DNA from: Prostheceraeus crozeri
Lineage: Eukaryota > Platyhelminthes > Polycladida > Euryleptidae
Direction of reading: 5' to 3'
DNA length: 64,000 nt
Assembly (NCBI GenBank): GCA_907163375.1
Contig: CAJQUW010007085.1
Coordinates: 124,001-188,000, forward strand
A program made the translations under genes and the position numbers. Within the stretch, counting starts at the first letter, position 1, and every line of letters starts with the position of its first letter. The notes under the pieces were generated by a model that saw nothing but the letters and a program-made list of their open reading frames with translations, was not told the origin of the DNA and did no database searches. This document shows, in pieces, positions 23,178 through 34,518 of this stretch.

Positions 23178-23627
23178 TTGTTCAATTCTAACATAATATC
23201 AAGAAATGGTACTCCTTTTTGTAATTTATACAAAACATAAAGACATAATTGACCACAGTAAGTTGTTCCTGGTTTTTGAATTTGAAATGTATTATAAGTT
23301 CCATTGCCAAGTAATTTTTTAACTTCGTTTGTAGGTGGAAGTCAATAAGAGTCAAAATAGTAATTATCTCCATTTTTATTAGACATACATGCAGACCAAT
23401 GTACACCTTTTTGATCTGACGTATGAAGATTTGTTATGAAATTTATAGTTGGAACTTTGTTCCGGGAACTGAAGGTTCCTGATTGGCTTATTTTTTAGGA
23501 ATTGTAATTCGTCTCTCATCAATATGTGAAAATTCTTTATTCCCAATTGATTTGCGATTTTCTTTAGATCAAAATTCGTTGTTGTTTGTGTTCCATATAA
23601 TTTTAAAAACTCATTTATGTTGCTCAT
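23153..23627 (-). pseudogene. Adenain-like cysteine protease (maturation protease), broken
   Basis: Start at 23627 (TTTTATTATAAA leader). The N-terminal block has LGIKNFHILMRDEL, matching the conserved G-I-x-N-F/M-R-D-E-L of Polinton C5-family proteases. After a double-hairpin element (23451-23479) the reading is in another frame, which carries the catalytic His in GVHWSACM. A TGA at 23342-23344 follows YYFDSY. Further on, TYCGQLCLYVLY holds the catalytic Cys. The enzyme would cleave capsid precursors. Hairpin insertion coincides with the frame change, so it probably inactivated the gene. It converges on the integrase. Confidence 0.8.
23451..23479 (-). repeat. Double-hairpin element inside protease
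   Basis: Two near-perfect adjacent hairpins, GGAAC-TTT-GTTCC and GGAAC-TGAAG-GTTCC, between the MRDEL block and the catalytic-His block of the protease. The reading frame differs on its two sides. Confidence 0.8.
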
Positions 23628-23837
23628 TTTATAATAAAAAAAATTCTTATAGGGACCCCTAGAAGTCAGAAGGGGTGGTATTGATTTAAAACTGTTCTCT
23701 AATGATGACTTTCCTTACTACTTTTCGATTTTGAAATGATTTAATTTAATCTAAATTAAAACGTTACATTTGTAGGGAATCGGTTTATTAGCAGAGTTAG
23801 TGTTTCGTACATCTTTAATCAACTGCAATCCATTTCT

Positions 23838-23876
23838 CATCAATAGGTGAAAATTCTTTATTCCCAATTGATTGCA
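23838..23876 (-). pseudogene. Duplicated protease fragment next to the right TIR
   Basis: About 37 bp (TCATCAATAGGTGAAAATTC onward) nearly repeats 23515-23553, the part of the protease encoding GIKNFH and MRDE. It abuts the inner edge of the right TIR, suggesting that the TIR end was once joined to a protease gene and then duplicated or recombined. Confidence 0.55.
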
Positions 23877-24339
23877 CATGTATGTGAATAAAAATATTTT
23901 CTAAAGATGGAAATGTGTTTTCATTTTGCATTAACCGCTACCTGTTAAAGAAATATTATTAGACACATAAGTTTAGTTATCTCATATTTTAAAAACCTGA
24001 AAATGGATTTAAAAGACGTTTTTTAAAAATACTAACTTTTATGATTTTCGGTGTCCTTGAACGGTCATGATTTTCAAGGTAAAAATTGTAATTCTCAAAT
24101 TTTGAGATTCTTAACTTTTATGATTTTCGGTGTCCTTGAACGGTCATGATTTTAAGGGGGGGTGAAAGTGTCATAATCACAAATTTGAGATTTTGAAAAA
24201 TTTGAAAAATTGGGTATTTTTAAAAACGGTTTTTTTCTTCATAACCTGAAAAAGGGTTCAAATTCATGAATTTATGTCGTTTTTAAAGATACTATTTTTT
24301 TGAATTTTATGGTGTCCTGGAACGGTCTTTTGCCCATTA
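23872..24339 (-). repeat. Right terminal inverted repeat of Polinton
   Basis: It is the inverted copy of 6523-7100, 468 bp long, ending GCCCATTA. It differs from the left copy by scattered substitutions and by lacking the 110-bp internal duplication. Its inner edge abuts a protease-gene fragment. Confidence 0.95.
24050..24327 (-). promoter_or_regulatory. Three iterated terminal motifs in right TIR
   Basis: Mirror copies of the left set, at 24050-24066, 24129-24145 and 24311-24327, all reading GACCGTTC(A/C)AGGACACC on the minus strand. Spacing to the end is shorter than on the left because the right TIR lacks the 110-bp duplication. Confidence 0.55.
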
Positions 24340-25470
24340 CTCTGGCGTACCCCTCATTACACTGGCCGGCCTGTTATTCAAATTATTGGATTATGTCGAT
24401 GATTGCCGACGTTCATTCTAGAATTGATGATCCTATAGTCAGTTAAAATAGAACTGCAACATTGTATAAGTATGATGGCATAATTTTTTGACGCAAACAT
24501 TGGAACCGCTTCTTGAAAGACTTATTACCGCACTTAGAATGACCGCTACAACTTACAACGAATGAGGAATGTTCATTAATTTTGGTGTTTTTCTGCCTTT
24601 TAAGGAATTATATTTAAAAACACAGCTATTTGGAAGTACATTAATACGTACAGGTAACAAGTCTAGTCATTGAATTCACAGCTGTTTCTGGTAGAGGATT
24701 CTGATTGTGGTTTAAGTTTTGTTCTTCGTAATGATTACTGCGAAATTTTCGTAGCTGGCTCGACGGCGGCAGTGAGGACACGTCGATGCTGATTAACTAC
24801 TGATCCATTATCTACTTATACATCTACTTTAAGGCCGTATTCCTACTCGATCTCAAATAGAGTCTCCGGAATCGCACAAACCAAAGCACAAATGAATTTC
24901 GTAAAAATCATGTGTTCGCTCCTATATTGTGAAATTGTTCCATGTCTTCAATAAGTTACTACACGTATTGCTGTTCAATCTTTCTCATACGCGTGCATCA
25001 TATACAATCAAAGTATATAGGCCTGTAACTATAATCCTGTAGGACCTAATTCAAATCCATTAAAATGTTCATCAAAGAAGCTTTCAATTTTCGAGATAAT
25101 ATGAAAGCGGCATGAAGAAAAGGCAATTGCATTTCATGTGAAGCATTACAACCAGTTACAGCTTAATGCCCAATGAATAGTGGCAGCTCACATTACAACA
25201 TGCGTGAATAGACATCAAATCGTGATTTAATCCGTATCGCAGAGAGCAACAGAAAATTGAATGTGAAGATTTCATTGGTGATGAGTGTATGTGAAAATAT
25301 TTTCATTATTTGACTCTGTTTCAACTCAACCGATTTTTGTATGTGAAGACTAATTGTGTGCATCTGTGTTTTGCAATTTTCACGGTACTGAACAATGTAG
25401 AAATATACGTGTACAAAGTTCTAACCAGTCGAGGCGTTTTGATTCCACCAGCAATAAATCGTGCGTAGCC
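24340..25470. other. Flanking DNA, nothing recognised
   Basis: GC content rises again at the Polinton border. CATTAC..CTGG occurs twice within 30 bp of the junction. No gene supported. Confidence 0.5.
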
Positions 25471-25479
25471 GCTATAATG

Positions 25480-26680
25480 ATAGTACAATGCAGAAGGAAA
25501 TGATATTATTTTACACATCGTCCGTGTCATGACAGCCTTGGAGTGGTTATGTCTGCTAAATTAGCAACTTGATGGGCTGCTATTGCTTTCATGCTCAACC
25601 TCAAGAGAATCTTTTTAAGCGTGATCATATCACCGGCAATAACCTGCTACTGGCAGAGCAAAATCACATAATCTAAGACAATGATATCAATTAACTTTGA
25701 AAGATGTAAATAGGTCCACATCAGTATTAAAGTTCAAGAAATGATATATGAATTTAGTGAACCATAACACCATGCCGGTGAAAATTGAATAAAAAACTTG
25801 TAACTTCAGGCAAGAAAGAACGAATAATATCGTGACTTTTTCATGAAGAATTCCATTATAATACAATTCATGAAATTCCCTTGATAATCATCTTGGTTTA
25901 CGCTTAGTTAGGATGCTTTTAAGCAAATATTCATTCCTTTTGATATCCAACTTGCTTCATGCTACTGAAATAGGAGAGTCATCTCGGTAGTATATAAATT
26001 GTGAAATTTTGACTTTTTTCAAAAATGCTCAAATACTTTTTTGGACCACGGGAACGCAATCTCCGCAAAAAACTGAATCTTTTCATATATACATTTTCAC
26101 GGTATACAGATGCTTATTTGACTCGACACTCTACCTATATATACCCTTACTCTATGGGTGATACCAATATTTAAGAACCTCTCCTGAAGTGTAAGGATTC
26201 AGTGTAAAAAGTTCTCCTTTGGTATGTACGTAGTTTAGAACATTTGCACGTACACATGCTAAGTCTTCTTTTTTTCGAAATGGCATATAACACAAAAATA
26301 ATCATCTTTCCTCAAAGGCATATTTGAAAGCGAACCAAAATTTGATGCACCAGTTTCTCTTCGATATTTAAATGAAACAAATCTAAAGTTCATTCAATAT
26401 ATTCTGAAAATATATTGACTACCAAATCGCTAGCAACGGTCAGGTGCAAAAAAGTCGAAAATTCATCGTCTTTGGATGGACATTTCTGCCCTTGAAAATC
26501 ATCACTTTCATGGTCCCCATGGGGCCTTCCGGGGTTAAGAAAATACTCTAATTAATAAGGCTCAGCATTAAGGTAATAGTAGCCCATCGAATTGCTTATT
26601 ACTAGAAATTACCTCTCCAAGGTTGTCATGACACGGAGGGTCTGTAAAGTACTATTATTCCTTCTGTATTGCCATCATGA
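25480..26680. repeat. Dispersed repeat with imperfect inverted ends, copy 1
   Basis: About 25527-26155 matches 45915-46530 at high similarity in the same orientation, starting GTCATGACAGCCTTGGAG. About 50 bp at the left edge (CAATGCAGAAGGA ... CCGTGTCATGAC, 25485-25532) recur inverted at about 26629-26678, so this may be a ~1.2-kb non-autonomous DNA transposon. No coding capacity. Confidence 0.55.
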
Positions 26681-26684
26681 TCAG

Positions 26685-28891
26685 TAAAATCCGTGAAGTT
26701 TTGTCCAAAAGTGTATGAATTTGTATATCTCACACGTGGTCCTCTGTATCAACTCGAGCTCATTTAATAAAATCGAAACTGTATACACATTGGGATATAA
26801 TTAATGCTAAGTTGCTACTTATGAGTTTCATGCTGTAAAGTTTCATCACTCTAAGCTTGTACTTGCCTTAGGACGGGTGAAGCCATCAACCGAAAGCTTG
26901 CCAAATAAACTGTAAAGAAAGAAAACAAGACTTGTGAAGAAATTACTTCAGCTGAATTGTTGTGACTCTCTGAGAAGAGGATTATGAGTGAAATTGGTCA
27001 TATTGTTAGTGTAAATGGTAATTTAGAATTTGAATTTCCCTTGAATTAAACAATCTGTTTTGTTCAGCTGTCAAATGAAAGCGTCTTCAGACAAATTGAT
27101 CGCATTGGGATAGTAAAGAAATTCAAACTCAATTCAACAAAATGTAATGCAACTCCAAGGGTGATTTCATAAAATATACATACATCTAGAATTCGCGGAT
27201 CTCAGTTGAATATTGAGCAGAGAAAATGTAGTAACTGCACATCTACAGAAAGAACTGTGTCAAAAATATTGTGAGGCATAATTGGCTGCAAACTTTTGTC
27301 TTTGTGAGTAGCGTTGATGTTGTTATTTTCCATCCAATATTATATGCATGCATTTGTTGGTGAATGAGCATGTAGATCAGGGCTTCATACGCACTTTGTC
27401 AGTGATCTACATGAAATCAATGGATTATAATGCTGAATATTGCAAGAAATTGACAAAAATTCGTGACGTTCCCATCCGCAAAAGAATCAGTCTCCGGTAT
27501 TATAACATGTATATTATTGAGAGATATCAAGAAGTTAATGGGGGCTCGAGGGGCTCAACAGGCAAATTACGTGTAGGAATGAGAAGGTTCGCATTTATCA
27601 TGTACATCATCTTATATCATCATGTACACGCTTTCTTTATCCGCAACACATTTAGTAGCAGTTCTCTAGAAAACATTGTTCATCGATGTTTGAAGAGAGT
27701 AGATAGATTCTAGGCAATTCATCAGATTTCATTGAGAAGCGCGCGCTATGATTGCTGAGAATAGTAGCTTGTCAAAGTTGAGGCAATTGATCAATGATTG
27801 TCAGAAAATTCATGGCAGTTTGTGTTCCAGCTGTGACAACGACACGCGAAAGAAAATGATGAGTTTCGTCGGTTTTGTAGCAGCAAATTTAAAGAATAGG
27901 AATCGGAAATATCTGACAATCAATTTCTAAATAGTGCAAAGCAATTCTTTGGTGTGATTCAGCAAGTGCAACCTCTGCTCATGATAAGGCCATTACACAG
28001 AGTAGGTATATTCCCGAGAAATAAAAACTAGATTAATCTACTAAGTCGTCGGAAGTCAACAGACTAAAAACTTGCTGAGTACTTACTAGTTTAATGACGA
28101 CCAACTGAGACACTTATTAAGTGTCACCTGCACATTCACGTCGACTTACTAGATTTTCTCCTGCTAGTTCCGTAGATTATGAAGTTTCTTCAGTATATCC
28201 TGGTCGACTTACTAAGTTAACCATGATTAAGGTAGTATCTTAATCGGTTATTGATGGATATAATTGTATCTTACTTATTTCCGCTGAGGGACACTAAGGT
28301 TAGTCTTCTTCCCTTTAGCTTCGATTGAAAAACGCCTGAATCATAAGAGATTTATATTTTTGATTCAAGAAATCAGGACACACCGTATCAATAATATTCC
28401 AAAAGTTGAACAAAATCGACGAAAAAAATTATCAGTTCGGACGCTGTAATACTTCAACTTCGGCCTCAACTGAGCATGTATGAGTTCGACCTCCTAAACG
28501 TTAACATATCGTTCGACATTTGCGAACCAAAGACACTGGAAATTGTTAAGACTGCAAAAAGGGATCGCAATTAGATATCATCAAAAACCGAAAAAGCCGT
28601 AATATCTCAGCTTTGAATGCATGAATTTTCCATATTTGTATTAGAATAGTTTCAATAAAAGAACGGAAAAGCCGGAAAATTGCGATCCCTGACTGCAAAA
28701 TACATCAAAAGTAGGACATCAAACATTTCTATGATGACAAAAAATATCCAAGGTATCTTCAATCACACAGTGCATAAATATGGTTTGATATCTTCATTAA
28801 GGAAAAATGAATTGTATCCTATCTTCCACCATGTATAGATAGGAAGGTTTTCCGTCTTTTAAAAATATGTAGTTTTGAGTAGAACAAAGGG
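26685..28891. other. Non-coding stretch, nothing firm
   Basis: Open frames at 27348-27713 and 27748-27930 have no recognisable features. 27995-28270 is rich in TTACTAAGTT-like words, as is 45540-45715 in the opposite orientation (CCCGAGAAA..AACTA edge), so an old shared repeat is possible. Confidence 0.35.
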
Positions 28892-29357
28892 TTAACACCA
28901 GAACTCCCAAGCCGGTCAATTCACCGGTGGATTGGTTTATATTTTCTGCTTTGTGAAATATGAGATATTTTCAACATCATTTTTTCATGAAATAATATCA
29001 AAGTAAATCTCAATTGTTTGCTTAATCAGGAAAAATTGAATCTTTAACGTCACTACTCCCCCTACTGGGAGCTTAGACGGTGCTGACATAGTCAGGCTTC
29101 AAGGGCAATGTGATACTTTTTACCCTGGATGCACTTCCTAATCGTTCTTGTTTAACATTCAGCACTTAAGAACGGTAGTGGAAGCTAAACAGAAGACTTT
29201 ACCAGTAGATTACCTACCTGCTGAAATGCTCACTGCTTTGCAGTCGTCTGGCTCGAATGAAATAGAAACGGAGATGAGAGCTGCCCTATACAGTGAAAGT
29301 GCGAGGACTTTGACTTGTAGTTATAAGTAAACTTTTTTCTGTGAGTTCTGGTGTTAA
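28892..29357. mobile_element. piggyBac-like non-autonomous element
   Basis: TTAA at 28892-28895 and 29354-29357 are followed by perfect inverted ends CACCAGAACTC / GAGTTCTGGTG. TTAA target duplication plus C-start ends is the piggyBac pattern. The internal 450 bp has a short open frame (29148-29330) but no transposase domain. Confidence 0.7.
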
Positions 29358-29378
29358 TTTCCAAATAGGACATGTCGT

Positions 29379-32300
29379 TCATTCATGCTCATATGAGTTC
29401 ACAATTTTCACGCCATACATAGAATAGGAATGCCTAAAAACAATTGAATGATGCTGAAATTCTGCAGGTGGAACTTTTATTATGTCACTTTTCCTGAGTC
29501 GAAAGAACGGCGAGTTTCTTAGAAGCACGTTCCTTACATCAGGTGTGAAATACGTCAGACGGGCAATTCTTGCAACGATGGGATCAGCTGCATATGATCG
29601 GCACGTTACAGAGAAGCTGTCATCATAGTTTAAATCAATAGCTTTAATTTTTACGAAGAGGCGCCGATCAGATAAAAAAGCGTAACAGGAGGAAGATTTT
29701 AGATTTTTTGCGTGATCAGCTGTGTGAAAGACATTATTGTTAACCATGAATCGTTTGCAAGGAAGGAACTTACCCAGGATGGTCAAAGTAGGGCAGGGAG
29801 TCCTCGGTGATTTACTTGACTGTGCAGTTAAATAGCGATATACCATTTGGGCAGCACTTCCCCGAGTTCCAGTGACACATTTCTTCAACTGCCTATTCAA
29901 ATTTTCGAAAGGCATCGCAGAAACTGAATGTAACGGACCATACTTGCGGACCTGATCAGGCAAATGCTTCAGTGAGTGCAATGTTAGTGTTTTGACAGAT
30001 TCACCAAATAGCTCAATGAGGCCAGATTGGAAAGCAGTTATACAAATACCAGCATCCTGTATGTCCTGATCCTTGATTTCCTCTTTGTACATTAGATATA
30101 TACCTGATGACAGAATAAGGTACAAAATAAAGACCGTTTCTGAATGTTCATATGAAGAATCGAGGCAACTGAGAAAAATGCATGGAGCATAGTACAATAC
30201 AAACATCCGGTGTTCCTGAGCTTTCCATAACTTCAATTCAGTATTTAGTCTCCTCGGCTGTCTCCGGAAGTAATGAGGAACTTTGACACCATCTACAAGA
30301 GTGGATAATTTTTCGACGTCGACCAGCTTATATTTCAGAATTGCTGATAGAAATGACTTATTTACTCCAAGGTAAATGAGATGCATCGGATCGAAAGGGA
30401 TATCCTCAGGAATACACAAAATTTTGCTCATATGACTGTAGCCTTTAACACCATTAGATGGAACACCAGTTTGTTCAGCAGCCATAACATCACGACTATG
30501 AGTAGAAGAAGAACTGGGAGGATTATGTTCTAAGCAAGGAAACACAACTTTTCTGTAGGTCTGATTGTACGTTCCTTCCACAAGGCAGATAGGGCAACCA
30601 AATCTGAAAGATTCACGAGATACATTAGATGTCAAAATGTCATTACACTGTATGATTAGTTAGTTCGTTATTTACCATGCTGCATAATATGCAGGGGAAG
30701 TACAGTATTATCCAAGTAATAATTGCCTCACTGACAACTCAATTACGTTTCATTATTCATGTAGGATGTAGGAAGTTAGGAACTTGTCTTCCATAAATCC
30801 ATCAACCACTTGCAGCAGGGATTTTAATCTCACCAAAAGGTAAGTTCTGAAATTCTTAATCCTAGTTCTTCTACTATATAGATCAACCGCCTTTTTCAGA
30901 ACACTTTATCGCTCACAATAACAAGTTAATAATTAGTTAATCACTTTCTCTCGAAAGTGCACAAATAGTCACATGACAAGATGTATATATCTTATATAAG
31001 ATAAGCTTCTTAACTGCCACAAAAAGTTGCTTAAGATAAATTATAAATGGAAGTGTCAAGTATTAAACAGTATTTGATGTAGATTTTAAGCGTAACTATA
31101 TTTCGGCTATATCCATATCCATATAGCCGAAATAAATTTACGCTTAAAATCTACCTCAAATACTGTTTAATACTAGACACATCCATTTATAATTTATTTA
31201 ATAAACAGTGAAGGCATCTTGCCAAAAAAGTAGCTTAAGATCTCACCGAGGATATATGTAAGTCTTCAATACTTGTGGAACAAATCTCCTAATCTCCTAA
31301 TTTAATGGCTATACACTATTCCATGCAATGAAATTATTCAAGATAGTGGAATAAATTAACAATAGAAGTACACAAGAATACACAATTCTTGAAAAATTCT
31401 TTAAGGCTAGAATGTCCGATTCAAAAAACTATATTTTAGATAAAGCAGAGTTTGAAATTTTTCATTCCATGCAGACGTTAATAAAGTTAGTAGCTTTAGG
31501 CATGAAAGGGATGATTCGCAATTTTTTGTATCGCACAACATAAGGAAATTATTACATTAAGTAACGTTTATACACTCTCAAAATGTTGTAATTCTTATGA
31601 TTTACCACACACAAAATCTTTTATTCTAGAATGAATGTCTTCAACAGTATAAATAGGCCTAAATAATATAACCGTTTAGCCGGCCGATCTTTAAAACTTA
31701 GAGCCGCAACCGGGCCGGTTCTTGGATTCCAACCATCATTTGCGCATGTACATGTACACTGTGAGGAGCTAGTTGACGAATGAAAGTAAACGAATGTTTC
31801 AACGTACAACAGTGGAATTGAAAACTCACTTTGCGTTGTGACTTTGAATGTTAATGATGCTGCTTTTGGCCGGCATATCAGCTATAAGGCAGATAACCTT
31901 ACAATCGTAATGCTCGCCTTCTATATCTACACCAGCCTCAAGTTGTGTAATAATATGCGGCAATATCTCGGACCATTGTGGCTTAGAAGGTCCAACAAAC
32001 AAGGATACCATTACCAAATTGCACATCTCCCTCCTGATCTTTGTTTCCAAGTTGATAAGCGAGAGAATAACCGGCCATACATGAAGATCCCTTGAATTAA
32101 TCGGATAGATTCCATCCGTATTGATTGCAAAATACAAAGTTCTATCCTCCAGGCAAGGTAGTCGTTCTCCACCTATGATATCAACTAAACTGCTGCTTTG
32201 AGGAGGTTTGACAGTTATATTAGGATTTCTGGAAACGATGTTCTGCAACATGTTTGCAAATGGTAAAATGTAACACACACCTGTACTGACTTCTATCGCT

Positions 32301-33765
32301 ACAGGCTCATTACACGGTTTTGTAGCAATCTTGAAATGATGGTAGGAAGGACACCTATTTGGTAGTGGTAGTATTGACGCAATGAACGAGAGGAAGTCTT
32401 TCACTGTGGCATCAGATAAACGATGTCTTGACTGAAGTGAAGCTATTTCACTTTTGAAAGCAGATACTGAAATGTTCCCACCACTATACAATTCGTCTGA
32501 CGATGATTCAAAACTATCATCGATATCAACTGATGCCTCACTTGATTCGCTTTCATCGAAAGGTATGGGCGAAGAGGTACGAATTGGTCGAAATATGATT
32601 GGTTGATCTCCATCTTTTGCTGACTACAAAGTAAAAAAAGAAACATAAAACCATCAGACAGAAACACGCAGCCTTAACCATTTTGGTAGGTTATCAAAGT
32701 CATTTTCTAAATAGTTATACAATTTCAATGACTTCAATAATGCTGCATTTAACTCAACGAGATTTTTTTAATTGGCTATGATAATATGGTCATTAACACT
32801 TAAAAATCACGGTTATGGGGTAACACAGAACATATAACATGTGTCATCAACATAGATGCATGTTATTGCAAGGTCTTGGATATAAATGAAAGATAATTTT
32901 TATTTTCATTTTTTTAACAACCCCATGGTCCCTTGCAAAGGGGTAGGGGGAACACATGTCGAACAATACAGTTTCACAAATTCCATATTGCAACATGAAC
33001 GCCACAACTAACACTCTTGAAGACAGACACACAACATATCAGTCACAACTACACACAAGGTTGTACAGCTTGTCCAGTAATTGAACGTCGTGAATTATAC
33101 AAGTAACATCCTACCAATACCGTTCCCTAAAAATCAAAAGTTAATTTTTTATGCTTAATTTAGCTTTGTCTACTACTGGTTCTTATACTGCGTATTGAAC
33201 TATTGAAAAAAGCACCGGTATTAGACGTTCTCAGATTGCTTTAATATTTAGTAACATCTACATAGCTGATTTAATAAAAAAATCCACCCTGAGCGATGGC
33301 TAGAAATAAATGAGAGCATTATTTACCTATATTTTCATAATTCAACAAATATTTGAAAAACCATCAAACCCATGGGTTTTCAATTTCCATGAGACGCCAA
33401 CCTTGAACGTGAATGACCGAAAAGAACAATGAGATAATGCTGTGAGCGCATATATAATTTTTCAAATTTCGTTGTATTTCTTAAATCAATTACCGGGTAC
33501 TTCATAAAGTGACATGTTAAAATGAAGATATCGTATTAACTCAGTTCTAATAGGCCAGTAAAGAGTATCAGTCACGTTGAACTTTGAAATTATGCTGATC
33601 CAGTCTAAGTTTACCAACAGGAGAACTTACCGTACTTAGTTTGGCATTTCCGAATTCCACGAGGCTATCTTCGGAAGACAGGTCGTCGGAGGAATCATGT
33701 AGATCCTGTAACTGAATCATCATTTTGCGCCGTTTAGGGTTATCGTACTTCTTACGCCTTGACAT
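29379..33765 (-). CDS. Three-exon CACTA/EnSpm-type (TNP2-like) transposase, apparently intact
   Basis: Exon 1 33765-33631 (45 codons, basic MSRRKKYDNPKRRK start), exon 2 32623-31830, exon 3 30603-29379. Donors are GTAAGT (33630) and GTGAGT (31829); acceptors are TTTGTAG (32624) and CTTTCAG (30604). All junctions keep the frame, giving 717 residues without a stop. Exon 2 has INTDGIYPINSRDLHVWPVI and LFVGPSKP, then ICLIADMPAKSSI. Across intron 2 comes the HN..FGCPICLVEG metal-binding motif. Exon 3 has FDPMHLIYLGVNKSFL and FENLNRQLKK. These are landmarks of the animal TNP2-like family. A foldback element lies in intron 2. Terminal repeats were not identified. Function is cut-and-paste transposition in the nucleus, by family inference. 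Confidence 0.8.
31036..31197. repeat. Foldback (hairpin) element in transposase intron 2
   Basis: Two ~77-bp arms, inverted and about 92% identical by eye, are separated by about 8 bp (CCATATCC). An imperfect 21-bp direct repeat (TGCCACAAAAAGTTGCTTAAG at 31015-31035 and a near copy at 31219-31239) flanks it. A MITE-type insertion is likely. Confidence 0.75.
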
Positions 33766-34111
33766 CTAGCTGAAAAATGGAATACTGCTTAATACATCAT
33801 GTAGGCCTATATATCAAAATGATCATCTATGCAAGTAGAAAAATAGGGAGATCGAAACGAGGTATATCAGTTTAAAGCATTCAACAATCACCAAAAGGAG
33901 AAAATTGCCGTTGGCTTTCCAAGATAAATGATTTGATGTTCATTTATGTGCATTACCGCCGATGGTGGCCGACCACTTGGAAGACTTGGCAAGCCTGTAT
34001 CAAAGAAGATCTGGAGCCTCTAGAGGTGTCGAAAGACATTGCTCTAGATCGTTCGAGACGGAAACACAGACCTGCCAACCTTGGAACATGAAAATCCGGG
34101 ACAAATTTTAT
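33766..34111. other. Upstream region of the transposase gene
   Basis: No gene seen. It would hold the promoter and 5' UTR of the minus-strand transposase. No TATA box placed with confidence. Confidence 0.4.
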
Positions 34112-34518
34112 TACCTTAACTACCCGCGTATAGGACGATACCATGCATTGGACGCAGTGGATATTTGACCCCAAAAGCGATGGAAAGACTGTGTGCTACG
34201 TATAGGACGCATCCTAATTAAAATCCTTAATTTCCATTATTTTTTATAGAAACGGTGTCATTAATTTAAGTCATCTCCATTCAATTGCTACGATCGCAGT
34301 GTGTGCTGATTCATGACTCACTCATCCTGTCAGTCAAAAATATTGATATGTTGATGAATAGTGACAAATATTGCAAGTATGAAATGTTTATAGGAAATTT
34401 TTGATTTTTGATAAATGCATTATTTTTATAATAAATGTGTCTATGGATAAGACGCACCTGGCCTTTTAGGTCAACTTCTGAAGAAAAAAGTGCGTCCTAT
34501 ATGCGGGTATTTACGGTA
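34112..34518. mobile_element. Mariner-type MITE
   Basis: TA at 34112-34113 and 34517-34518 flank inverted ends CC(T/G)TAA(C/A)TACCCGC(G/A)TATAGGACG (27 bp, about 4 mismatches). TA target duplication and about 400 bp without coding capacity fit a Tc1/mariner-pogo non-autonomous element. Confidence 0.7.

Larger units (their letters stand above)
6523..24339. mobile_element. Polinton/Maverick element, complete in extent but inactivated
   Basis: A 17.8-kb element bounded by inverted terminal repeats that start TAATGGGCAAAAGACC. It contains the hallmark Polinton set: protein-primed polymerase B, DDE integrase, adenain-like cysteine protease, FtsK/HerA-type packaging ATPase, double jelly-roll major capsid and single jelly-roll minor capsid, plus accessory genes. 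Composition is strongly AT-rich, unlike the flanks. At least eight genes carry frameshifts or stops and the polymerase lacks motif C, so the copy is non-autonomous. No convincing 6-bp target duplication is visible: the flanks read ACCGGCGAT on the left and CTCTGGCG on the right. Confidence 0.95.

Noticed and set aside
23838..23876. Second complete protease gene at the right TIR
   Set aside because: Only about 37 bp match. The rest of the 23640-23870 stretch has no protease motifs.
6517..24347. 6-bp target-site duplication of the Polinton
   Set aside because: The bases outside TAATGGGC and GCCCATTA do not match. GGCG occurs on both sides but at different distances, so I do not claim a duplication.
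27348..27930. Two open frames as a host gene
   Set aside because: No motif, no consistent splice sites joining them, and surrounding repeat-like DNA.
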